Shown piece after piece: positions 1 through 5,093 of a stretch of DNA of 5,679 nucleotides. The notes under the pieces are model-generated. The model had not been told where the DNA came from and searched no databases. It saw only the letters and a list, made by a program, of their open reading frames with translations. The translations under genes and the position numbers were made by a program. Positions within the stretch are counted from its first letter, which is position 1. Each line of letters begins with the position of its first letter. Source of the DNA: an uncultured Collinsella sp. (lineage in GTDB: Bacteria; Actinomycetota; Coriobacteriia; Coriobacteriales; Coriobacteriaceae); contig URTZ01000130.1 in NCBI GenBank assembly GCA_900550825.1, positions 1 to 5,679 of the forward strand, written 5' to 3'.

Positions 1-1058
1 GTGCCCGTCTTGTCAAAGACGACGGTGTCCACGTCGGCGAGCGTCTCGAGGTAGTTAGAACCCTTGATGAGAACGCCCAGCTTGGACGCGCCGCCGATGC
101 CGCCAAAGAAACTGAGCGGCACGCTGATCACCAACGCGCACGGGCAGCTGACGACCAAGAAGGTCAGGCCGCGCAGAATCCAGTCGGACCAGGCACCGGT
201 GACCAGGCCACCGCCGAGCGCGAGCACCGCGGCAGCGCCGGTGACGGCGGGCGTGTAGATGCGGGCAAAGCGCGTGATGAAGTTCTCGGTGCGTGCCTTC
301 TTTTCGCTGGCATTCTCCACGAGCTCCAGGACGCGTGCGACGGTGGACTCGCCAAAGGGCTTGGTGGTGCGCACGTGGATGAGCCCCGTCATGTTGATGC
401 AGCCGCTGATGATATCGTCTCCGGTTTTGGCCGGGCGGGGGACCGACTCTCCGGTAAGGGCGGCGGTATCGAGCTGTGTCTCGCCTTCGACGATGACGCC
501 GTCGATGGGCACGCGCTCGCCGGGCTTGACCACGATCACGGTGCCGACGGCGATGTCATCGGGAAAGACCTGCTCGAGCGTGCCGTCGGCTTGCTCGACG
601 TTGGCGTAGTCGGGTGCTATGTCCATCATGGCGCTGATCGATTTACGGCTCTTGCCCACGGCGTATGCCTGGAACAGCTCGCCGACCTGGTAGAACAGCA
701 TGACGGCGGCGCCTTCGGCCATGTGCGGGTCGGTATCGGGGAAGAGCACCATGGCAAACGCGCCGATGGTCGCGACGGCCATAAGGAAACTCTCGTCGAA
801 GGCCTTGCCGCGGCGGATGTTATTGAATGCCTTTTGCAGCACGTCGTAGCCGGCAATCAAAAACGGTATGAGGAACAGCATAAAGCTGGCGTAGATGTCG
901 CCCGGGGTACCGAATGCGGCGGTGAGGGTGCCGAACTCATCGAGGGCGTACACCACGGCAAAAATGCCCAGCGCTACCACGATGCGGTTGCGCTTATGCT
1001 CAAGGGACTCTTTCTTCTTACGCTTCTTCTTTTTCTTTTTGGGGTCGGCGGTGGCCAT
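1..1058 (-). CDS. Heavy-metal-translocating P1B-type ATPase (Zn/Cd/Pb type), N-terminal 352 residues, cut by window edge
   Basis: Inner-membrane pump that uses ATP to export soft divalent metals; Zn(II), Cd(II) and Pb(II) are the likely substrates. The visible part starts at ATG (complement of 1056-1058), preceded 8 bases upstream by GGGAGGA. Residues 7-16 are ten consecutive Lys/Arg. Hydrophobic segments lie near 25-40, 57-72, 91-107, 114-132, 270-289 and 297-318. The actuator loop has TGES at 202-205, the metal-path motif SCPC is at 304-307, and the phosphorylation motif DKTG is at 349-352, immediately at the window edge. The ATP-binding domain and last helices must lie outside. CPC together with the motif ELFQAYAVGKSRKSI after the fourth helix is typical of the ZntA/CadA group. 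There is no N-terminal HMA domain; a separate HMA gene lies just upstream in the same direction. A Cu-type pump is less likely because the neighbouring HMA has DCxxC and the regulator is SmtB-like. Confidence 0.93.
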   Translation of the reverse strand, partial: MATADPKKKKKKRKKKESLEHKRNRIVVALGIFAVVYALDEFGTLTAAFGTPGDIYASFMLFLIPFLIAGYDVLQKAFNNIRRGKAFDESFLMAVATIGAFAMVLFPDTDPHMAEGAAVMLFYQVGELFQAYAVGKSRKSISAMMDIAPDYANVEQADGTLEQVFPDDIAVGTVIVVKPGERVPIDGVIVEGETQLDTAALTGESVPRPAKTGDDIISGCINMTGLIHVRTTKPFGESTVARVLELVENASEKKARTENFITRFARIYTPAVTGAAAVLALGGGLVTGAWSDWILRGLTFLVVSCPCALVISVPLSFFGGIGGASKLGVLIKGSNYLETLADVDTVVFDKTG

Positions 1059-1075
1059 GACTCGTATCCTCCCAT

Positions 1076-1104
1076 TTGAATGTATGAACACTCGCTCATA
1101 TAAT
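1076..1104 (+). promoter_or_regulatory. Possible plus-strand promoter overlapping the third operator
   Basis: TTGAAT at 1076-1081 and TATAAT at 1099-1104 are separated by 17 bases, and the spacer is the operator palindrome. The layout copies that of the regulator's own promoter but points away from the ATPase, antisense to the HMA gene. I could not find an equally good minus-strand -35/-10 pair here. It could be a real antisense promoter or a by-product of the operator sequence. Confidence 0.4.
1082..1101. promoter_or_regulatory. Third ArsR/SmtB-type operator, upstream of the ATPase gene
   Basis: The plus strand reads GTATGAACACTCGCTCATAT, an imperfect palindrome with arms TATGAAC and GCTCATA. 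It matches the two operators in front of the regulator gene (1820-1839, 1855-1874) at most positions. It lies 23 bases upstream of the ATPase start, so it suggests local repression of the pump gene in addition to control at the operon's first promoter. Binding by the neighbouring ArsR protein is inferred from the shared motif. Confidence 0.7.
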
Positions 1105-1114
1105 TTCGCGAGCA

Positions 1115-1137
1115 AAGGCCGCGGCAAGCGCGGCCTT
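1115..1137 (-). terminator. GC-rich hairpin between HMA and ATPase genes (weak terminator or processing site)
   Basis: The arms AAGGCCGCG (1115-1123) and CGCGGCCTT (1129-1137) are perfectly complementary around a 5-base loop. On the minus strand the stem is followed by TGCTCGCG rather than a run of T, so it is at best a weak intrinsic terminator. It sits 21 bases after the HMA stop and before the third operator, where it could attenuate read-through into the pump gene or protect the upstream mRNA end. Confidence 0.45.
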
Positions 1138-1158
1138 GCAGGTTGGCGTAAACCCGGG

Positions 1159-1377
1159 CTAGAGAATGATCTCGCAGTCCGGCTCGGCGTCGGCCGTAAA
1201 CTCTACAACGCGGTTGAGTACCTCGTCGAACTCGGCGTCATCGGCTTCGAGCGTCAATTTTTGGGTCATGAAGTTGACGGACACGGATTTGACGCCCTCG
1301 AGCTTGGCCAGCTCGTCCTGAAGCTCGCGCGCACAGTTGGCGCAGTCGATTTCGTCGAGCTTGAACTGCTTTTTCAT
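1159..1377 (-). CDS. Stand-alone HMA (heavy-metal-associated) domain protein, 72 aa
   Basis: Small cytosolic metal-binding protein with a ferredoxin-like HMA fold. The metal site is DCANC at residues 11-15 (Cys12, Cys15). An Asp directly before CxxC is characteristic of the HMA domains of Zn/Cd/Pb ATPases rather than of copper chaperones (MxCxxC). The segments KLEGVKSVSVNFMTQKLTLEAD match the beta-alpha-beta core, and one extra Cys68 lies in the acidic C-terminal tail EPDCEIIL. The ATG at 1375-1377 is preceded 6 bases upstream by AAAGGA. It lies 62 bases downstream of the regulator gene and about 100 bases upstream of an ATPase lacking this domain, so it probably supplies metal to, or regulates, that pump as a detached domain. 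The function is inferred from family and context. Confidence 0.88.
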   Translation of the reverse strand: MKKQFKLDEIDCANCARELQDELAKLEGVKSVSVNFMTQKLTLEADDAEFDEVLNRVVEFTADAEPDCEIIL

Positions 1378-1439
1378 GGGGGTTCCTTTCTCTGTATTTG
1401 CGGCTTGGGTGCAGGCCGCGCTGGTACCGTGGTTGGTCG

Positions 1440-1805
1440 CTATTCGCAGATGTGGCTCATGCCTTGGTTGAGCATGGTGTAGACGTGGTCGTCGGCGAGC
1501 GAGTAGAGGATATTGCGCCCGTCGCGCCGGAATTTAACCAGGTGCGACTGCTTGAGTGTGCGCAGCTGGTGCGATACTGCCGACTGCGAGGTTTCGGTCG
1601 CTTCGGCGATGTCTGCCACGCAGAGCTCGCGGCCCATGAGGGCGTAAAGGATCTTGATACGCGTGGTGTCGCTGAAGACCTTGAACAGGTCGGCGAGGTC
1701 GTAGAGAAGTTCCTCGTCGGGAAGGTCCTCGGGCGAGCAGGTGGTGGGGATCGCGGGTTCGGTGGCCTCGATGTCGGGTTTCGTTTCATCAACGCGGGTG
1801 CTCAT
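1440..1805 (-). CDS. ArsR/SmtB-family metal-sensing transcriptional repressor, 121 aa
   Basis: Dimeric winged-helix repressor that leaves DNA on binding metal. The recognition-helix region TSQSAVSHQLRTLKQSHLV (residues 72-90) is close to SmtB. The C-terminus carries the complete alpha-5 zinc motif D-x-H-x10-H-x2-E as Asp105, His107, His118 and Glu121, with the same spacing as SmtB Asp104/His106/His117/Glu120. Cys62 and Asp65 in ELCVAD correspond to SmtB Cys61 and Asp64 of the alpha-3N site; Cys23 in the N-terminal arm might complete a cysteine site, but the SmtB His18 equivalent is not evident. Zn(II) is the most likely ligand, with Cd(II) or Pb(II) also possible. The start is supported by AAAGGA (1813-1818) 7 bases upstream. 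It is the first gene of a sensor-HMA-ATPase operon and is probably autoregulated through the palindromes at 1820-1839 and 1855-1874. Confidence 0.93.
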   Translation of the reverse strand: MSTRVDETKPDIEATEPAIPTTCSPEDLPDEELLYDLADLFKVFSDTTRIKILYALMGRELCVADIAEATETSQSAVSHQLRTLKQSHLVKFRRDGRNILYSLADDHVYTMLNQGMSHICE

Positions 1806-1819
1806 TGCAATATCCTTTC

Positions 1820-1839
1820 ATATGAACATGCGCTCATAT
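1820..1839. promoter_or_regulatory. ArsR/SmtB-type operator in the leader of the regulator transcript
   Basis: The plus strand reads ATATGAACATGCGCTCATAT, an imperfect palindrome with arms ATATGAAC and GCTCATAT. It lies between the predicted transcription start (about 1845) and the regulator's ribosome-binding site, so a bound repressor would act as a roadblock or co-operate with the promoter site 35 bp away, centre to centre. It is oriented opposite to the promoter copy. Confidence 0.75.
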
Positions 1840-1851
1840 AACTTGCTTTCG

Positions 1852-1879
1852 ATTATATGAGTGTATGTTCATATGTCAA
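1852..1879 (-). promoter_or_regulatory. Consensus housekeeping promoter for the ArsR-HMA-ATPase operon
   Basis: On the minus strand, a perfect -35 TTGACA (complement of 1874-1879) and a perfect -10 TATAAT (complement of 1852-1857) are separated by 16 bases. Transcription would begin near 1845, giving a leader of about 40 bases before the regulator's ATG. Such a strong core promoter is consistent with tight repression in the absence of metal. Confidence 0.85.
1855..1874. promoter_or_regulatory. ArsR/SmtB-type operator filling the promoter spacer
   Basis: The plus strand reads ATATGAGTGTATGTTCATAT; the minus strand reads ATATGAACATACACTCATAT, aligning directly with the copies at 1820-1839 and 1082-1101. 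It covers the spacer and touches both promoter hexamers, so a bound repressor would exclude RNA polymerase. The sequence resembles known SmtB/CzrA/CadC-type operators with ATATGAAC...GTTCATAT half-sites. Confidence 0.82.
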
Positions 1880-1954
1880 TACAATTTGCGTTAATTTCGA
1901 TGACTGCTTGCCGCTTCTGCGATTTTCTGTGGGTTGGGAGACATCGACGCAATG

Positions 1955-1983
1955 CTCGCCAACATATTTCGAGATGTTCGGCC
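1955..1983 (-). repeat. Interspersed ~29-bp repeat, copy A
   Basis: On the minus strand this begins GGCCGAACATCTCGAAATAT and continues GTTGGCGAG. It aligns with three other copies (2148-2177, 3614-3643, 3777-3806) to the pattern GGCCGAAYAACTCGAAAWAT then GTWGGYGRR. It is inverted relative to copy B, 165 bases away. Confidence 0.7.
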
Positions 1984-2147
1984 AGCATGCTAAGAAAGCC
2001 ACCTTGAGAAGCATTAGAACTGTTCATATTTGTACTTTATCGTGTCAAATACCGCGAGAATCAGTTCTTCCTCTACGGGAGTTTCTGCAGAATCAGTTTT
2101 ATCTAAAGTTATATTGAGCATTGCTGCAGCCAATCTGGCACATCGGT

Positions 2148-2177
2148 GGCCGAATAAGTCGAAAAATGTAGGTGGAC
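2148..2177 (+). repeat. Interspersed ~29-bp repeat, copy B
   Basis: The plus strand begins GGCCGAATAAGTCGAAAAAT and continues GTAGGTGGAC. It ends 17 bases short of the stop codon of the nuclease gene (stop at 2195-2197), on that gene's downstream side. It pairs in inverted orientation with copy A and is closest in sequence to copy C. Confidence 0.75.
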
Positions 2178-2194
2178 ATCCGCAGAGATCGCCT

Positions 2195-3403
2195 TTAGAA
2201 GAGCGAATTCTCAATTAGATCAATAATCGTGTCGTCTTCCGTGCGTTTTTCATCGATTTTTGCGAACATGTCGCATTCCCAAGGCCCATTGATTTCCTCA
2301 GCAAGGGCCCCAACGTGTTGCATGTCATCGGGTTCGGGCACATCGTTGATGCTCGGGTCAACAGCTTGCGGATATTGGCTTGCAATTTCGCGCTTGGTGG
2401 CCTCTTCTTCTTTGTGCGCCTCCAGGATGCGGCGACCGTATTCGAAGTAGCGCCGCAAGACAAATAGACGAAGATTTTCTTGCAGGATGGCGAAGTTATC
2501 CGGGAGTCGACCGGGCCATATCTTCTCGCGAATGCGAATCGCTTCCATGACCCGTTTAAAAGCGGACTGCTTGAAAAATGAATGACGACTAACTGTGATA
2601 ACGGCATATCCCATGTTTCGCAGCGTGTTTCGGCGTTCCTCGTCAATTGATTGCTGCTCGGGCTCGTCGTGGTAAAAGCCGTTGTATTCGATATCAGTCA
2701 TCGAATTTTCGAGCAGCGCGTCGAGGTAGAAAACCGTCCGTCGCGTTAGTGCGGCGTATCTTTTGGGGACTGGGATCGGATAATCCGTTTTGATGGCACG
2801 TATGGCTAAGCCACCCATTGACTTGGGCATTGTCAGCATCATGACAAACGCCGTTTCGAGTGGAGAGCGACAGCCTCCGCGTACATAAGAAAGTGCCTTA
2901 AGGGCTTTATTGGACCCACGATACCCCGATGCCTTTGAAAAGAAGGCTCTGAGCTCTTCAACGCTGGTTAGGGCTGGGCGCTCGCGATATTGAGTTTCGT
3001 CGGACGTTTCAAGCGCGTAGGAGCCGCAGATTTCAAAGTAATACTCAACGAGCTCCCAAAGGTTGAGGTCGGCTGTTGCTTCTAACGCGCACAGCTTGAT
3101 ATCGACGATGTAGACGTTCGGCTCGAGTTCTAGGTAGCTTTCTGCATCAAACGTATAGCGCGAGCAGTGGCAGATGCAGCCCTTGCGGTGCCTTTTGGCA
3201 TTATTGGAAAACGTCAGCACATGGATGCTTTCAGAATCGACATTCTTTCTGTTGAGCCATGCTCGCGCCGCTTCCAGGTCGGACGTGGTCGGCGCAGACA
3301 CCCTGATCTTTTCCATAGGTAAGGGATCGATCGCGTAGCTTGCGAGCGAGTTGGCTGTTTGGTATACAGCGCGTGCCGTGGTATGTGACAGAACGATTCC
3401 CAT
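2195..3403 (-). CDS. PD-(D/E)XK-like (DUF559/Vsr-like) nuclease-domain protein with AbiEi-like N-terminus, 402 aa
   Basis: Probable DNA-cleaving or DNA-binding accessory protein of unknown role. The N-terminus MGIVLSHTTARAVYQ resembles AbiEi-like or DUF559-linked proteins that I recall from Coriobacteriia. Residues 76-80 form CICHC. A helix with RSPLETA (Glu183) is followed by the nuclease core: FYLDALLEN (Asp228), DIEYNGFYHD (Glu239, Asn241, His245), and ERRNTLRNMGYAVITVSR (Arg258 region). This is the layout of DUF559/Vsr-type endonucleases, but with E-x-N where E-x-D or E-x-K is usual. A charged extension of about 100 residues follows. Start choice: the frame is open to an ATG at 3625, with another ATG at 3433; none has a good ribosome-binding site, and I chose 3403 because family similarity begins there. 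It is AT-richer than its neighbours and flanked by repeats, which suggests transfer. Biological function is unknown; phage defence is only a guess. Confidence 0.75.
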   Translation of the reverse strand: MGIVLSHTTARAVYQTANSLASYAIDPLPMEKIRVSAPTTSDLEAARAWLNRKNVDSESIHVLTFSNNAKRHRKGCICHCSRYTFDAESYLELEPNVYIVDIKLCALEATADLNLWELVEYYFEICGSYALETSDETQYRERPALTSVEELRAFFSKASGYRGSNKALKALSYVRGGCRSPLETAFVMMLTMPKSMGGLAIRAIKTDYPIPVPKRYAALTRRTVFYLDALLENSMTDIEYNGFYHDEPEQQSIDEERRNTLRNMGYAVITVSRHSFFKQSAFKRVMEAIRIREKIWPGRLPDNFAILQENLRLFVLRRYFEYGRRILEAHKEEEATKREIASQYPQAVDPSINDVPEPDDMQHVGALAEEINGPWECDMFAKIDEKRTEDDTIIDLIENSLF

Positions 3404-3613
3404 ACGCGCATGATGGCATAGCAGACGCCACATACGCTCGAAACTTCGGGCAACGGTATTGGGGCGCGGCTTATCTTCTGCAAACGGTGGGCTTTGAGCT
3501 GTCGTATTGAGGGAGCAGCTTTGGCTGGGGAGGTTTCTGCCGGCTGCCCCTATTTTGATGAACTTTAGTTGCGGATTCGTAGCTTCTAAGCGTTTTTGCC
3601 GACCGCTCAGATG

Positions 3614-3643
3614 CCTCACCAACATAATTTGAGTTATTCGGCC
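3614..3643 (-). repeat. Interspersed ~29-bp repeat, copy D
   Basis: The minus strand begins GGCCGAATAACTCAAATTAT and continues GTTGGTGAGG. It is the most divergent copy. The ATG at 3623-3625 that would give the longest nuclease reading frame lies inside this repeat, which is a reason to doubt that start. It is inverted relative to copy C, 133 bases away. Confidence 0.65.
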
Positions 3644-3776
3644 TTCTCCTATACAAATGGTGCGATCGCAACGTCCTATTCGAATTGATTCAGGTAGATT
3701 TATGGGGCTTGGTTGCGAAATTAAGGCGATTTTAGCTTCGATTGCGGTTCAAGGGGCCTTGACTAGTGGTTCAGCT

Positions 3777-3806
3777 GGCCGAACAACTCGAAAAATGTAG
3801 GTGGGC
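3777..3806 (+). repeat. Interspersed ~29-bp repeat, copy C
   Basis: The plus strand begins GGCCGAACAACTCGAAAAAT and continues GTAGGTGGGC. It is the copy nearest the consensus. It lies about 50 bases from the terminator of the exonuclease gene and marks the right limit of the AT-richer island. Confidence 0.75.
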
Positions 3807-3852
3807 CAACCTGCCGACTATGTGAAGCACGCGTATTTGCTCGTTTTGATGA

Positions 3853-3888
3853 AAACTAGGGTGCAGCCATAAGGCTGCGCCCTAGTTT
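3853..3888 (-). terminator. Strong intrinsic terminator for the exonuclease gene
   Basis: A 16-bp stem (arms 3853-3868 and 3873-3888, one G-T position) closes a 4-base loop ATAA. On the minus strand the stem ends in TTTTC, a short U tract, and it lies about 65 bases beyond the exonuclease stop codon. The plus-strand side ends GTTTAC, so it might also stop opposing transcription. Confidence 0.85.
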
Positions 3889-3953
3889 ACTGCGTGCCGG
3901 TGTGCCCAGACGGATTGCGCTGTGCCTGGCAGGCGCTCCCGCAGATGGATCGG

Positions 3954-4922
3954 TTATTTCGCGAATAGGTTCTTGAGGTTGAACTCGGCTTGGACGGTGC
4001 GGAGCATGAGGTCGGTGTCGTCCAGGCCCAGATGCTGCTCGTTGGCGTCGGCGGCGAGGGTTCCACGGCGGCGCGCCCAGTTCTCGAGCGCGGCGGGGGC
4101 GGATTCGCGGGGGAGCGAGCGGACGTCGGCATCCAGGCTGCGGCAGATCTGGCGCGAGTCGATGACGATAATCTTGCCGGCACGACGCGCCTCGGCGTAA
4201 CCGTCCAGGTGAATCTTGAACCAGCTGTCCTCGAACGCGGCGTTATGCGCCATGTACGGGTACTTCTTCATAAGCTTGAGCAGCTGCTTCTGCAGTCCCT
4301 TGTTCTCACGGAAGGGCGTTTTGCCGTCGATGTCGTCCCAAGTGATGTGGTGGATATTCGACAACGGCACATCCTCGCCGCGGTAGATGTCGGGCAGGCC
4401 GCAGTAGTGTGCCTCGGCGTCGTGCGGGACGGCGTCGCTGGTGAGCTCCATGATCTCCCAGCCCACGTTGATGATGTAGCCGCGCTCGGGCGCGCGACCG
4501 GTGGTTTCGATGTCGATGCCCAGCACCGTGCCTTGGATGGGCTTGCGAGCGTAGGCGACGCCGAGCGCGTCGCGGTCGCCGCGGATCTCGCGCATGACGG
4601 ACGCGGCAGTGCGCTTTTGCATCTTGCCGATGGCGGCGCAGGTGTCGGCATCGGACAGGCCGCGCGAAAGCGTCGCGGGCGTCACGTTGCGCAGGCGTGC
4701 CTCGCCAATCTGGTCGCACAGGTCGCGGTTGCGGTCGGCCAGGTCGCGCACGGTGGCAAAGTCGAAGCCGGGGTCGCCCTCGGCGGTAAAGTACTCGGTC
4801 TCGAGCACCTTGAGGGCCTCTTCGCCCTTCTGGCGCTCGGACTCCATGGCGCCGTGATCGCCATAGATAAACATGGGGATAAACGGCTGACGCTCGTATT
4901 CGAGTGCTTGTGAAACGTTCAT
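3954..4922 (-). CDS. DEDDh-type 3'-5' exonuclease-domain protein with long N-terminal extension, 322 aa
   Basis: Predicted cytosolic nuclease that removes nucleotides from 3' ends of DNA or RNA, of the DnaQ/RNase T superfamily. Exo I is GIDIETTG with Asp137 and Glu139, Exo II is HNAAFED with Asp232, and Exo III is HLGLDD with His297 and Asp302 (H-x4-D), so the DEDDh catalytic set is complete. Between Exo I and II the chain includes NIHHITWDDI, similar to the loop found in polymerase epsilon-like exonucleases. Residues 1-130 precede the domain; they are charged and probably helical and I do not recognise them. An ATG at 5000 is also in frame, but AAGGAG (4929-4934), 6 bases before the ATG at 4922, decides the start. 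It is monocistronic: terminator downstream, divergent gene upstream. It is not a clear DNA polymerase III epsilon subunit, and its substrate cannot be told. Confidence 0.9.
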   Translation of the reverse strand: MNVSQALEYERQPFIPMFIYGDHGAMESERQKGEEALKVLETEYFTAEGDPGFDFATVRDLADRNRDLCDQIGEARLRNVTPATLSRGLSDADTCAAIGKMQKRTAASVMREIRGDRDALGVAYARKPIQGTVLGIDIETTGRAPERGYIINVGWEIMELTSDAVPHDAEAHYCGLPDIYRGEDVPLSNIHHITWDDIDGKTPFRENKGLQKQLLKLMKKYPYMAHNAAFEDSWFKIHLDGYAEARRAGKIIVIDSRQICRSLDADVRSLPRESAPAALENWARRRGTLAADANEQHLGLDDTDLMLRTVQAEFNLKNLFAK

Positions 4923-4928
4923 AGACTG

Positions 4929-4934
4929 CTCCTT
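4929..4934 (-). promoter_or_regulatory. Ribosome-binding site fixing the exonuclease start
   Basis: The minus strand reads AAGGAG 6 bases before the ATG at 4920-4922. It supports this start over the in-frame ATG at 5000. Just upstream (4941-4955) GCCGCG and CGCGGC can pair around a 3-base loop in the mRNA leader, which could influence translation. Confidence 0.8.
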
Positions 4935-5003
4935 GGACGGGCCGCGTCGCGCGGCTCGGTGGCATTGAGTTATGGCGAGATGATAGTTTACCATGGGCAA
5001 CTA

Positions 5004-5031
5004 TTGGCATCGCGCCTAGAACAACTACAAT
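5004..5031 (+). promoter_or_regulatory. Probable promoter of the heavy-metal exporter gene
   Basis: TTGGCA at 5004-5009 and TACAAT at 5026-5031 are 16 bases apart, each one mismatch from consensus. Transcription would begin near 5038, leaving a leader of about 55 bases. A second TACAAT at 5056-5061 lacks a well-placed -35. A minus-strand promoter for the exonuclease should also lie in this divergent region, but I could not pick one out. Confidence 0.55.
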
Positions 5032-5033
5032 AC

Positions 5034-5050
5034 CCTAGTTGACCGCTAGG
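5034..5050. promoter_or_regulatory. Inverted repeat CCTAG-N7-CTAGG at the predicted transcription start
   Basis: CCTAG (5034-5038) and CTAGG (5046-5050) form a small palindrome overlapping the predicted start of the exporter transcript. A further CCTAG lies at 5015-5019 inside the promoter spacer. The position suits an operator for a regulator, but the arms are short and I do not recognise the motif. Confidence 0.3.
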
Positions 5051-5093
5051 ACTTTTACAATGCTGCCGAAAGACACGAAAGGTTCCATCCGTC

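Larger units (their letters stand above)
1880..2194. other. AT-richer intergenic stretch with two inverted repeat copies, no convincing gene
   Basis: This stretch separates the metal operon promoter from the end of the nuclease gene. It holds repeat copies at 1955-1983 and 2148-2177 in inverted orientation. A minus-strand frame could encode about 66 aa from a TTG at 2214 down to a stop at 2014, with a plausible-looking C-terminal half (EEELILAVFDTIKYKYEQF). It has no ribosome-binding site, starts inside the preceding gene, and its N-terminal half runs through a repeat. I leave it uncalled; it may be a gene remnant. Confidence 0.5.
3404..3852. other. Intergenic stretch upstream of the nuclease gene with two repeat copies
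   Basis: The stretch carries repeat copies at 3614-3643 and 3777-3806. The nuclease reading frame stays open on the minus strand up to a TGA near 3750, but above 3625 it contains no ATG, GTG or TTG start. The residues read from 3404-3625 do not resemble the nuclease family. The bases between the repeats are AT-rich. I found no confident promoter for the nuclease gene and no other gene. Confidence 0.5.

Noticed and set aside
375..1079. Long plus-strand frame opposite the ATPase gene
   Set aside because: It is the antisense shadow of a clear P-type ATPase with TGES, CPC and DKTG motifs; high-GC genes produce such frames.
1857..2117. Plus-strand frame of 86 codons starting inside the operator at 1855-1874
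   Set aside because: No ribosome-binding site, the start lies within an operator, it runs through repeat copy A, and its translation resembles no family.
2014..2214. Minus-strand frame of 66 codons downstream of the nuclease gene
   Set aside because: TTG start inside the preceding gene without a ribosome-binding site, and its N-terminal half is repeat copy B. The C-terminal half looks protein-like, so it may be a remnant, but this is too weak to call.
3614..3625. ATG at 3625 as start of the nuclease gene
   Set aside because: It lies in repeat copy D, has no ribosome-binding site at proper distance, and the extra 74 residues do not resemble the family.
1955..3806. CRISPR array
   Set aside because: Only four repeat copies, in alternating orientation, with spacing of over a kilobase in the middle; not direct repeats with uniform spacers.
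3990..4913. Long plus-strand frame opposite the exonuclease gene
   Set aside because: Antisense shadow; the opposite strand has all five DEDDh catalytic residues, a ribosome-binding site and a terminator.
5056..5061. Second TACAAT as a promoter -10 for the exporter
   Set aside because: No acceptable -35 at 15-19 bases; the TTGACC at 5039-5044 is only 11 bases away.
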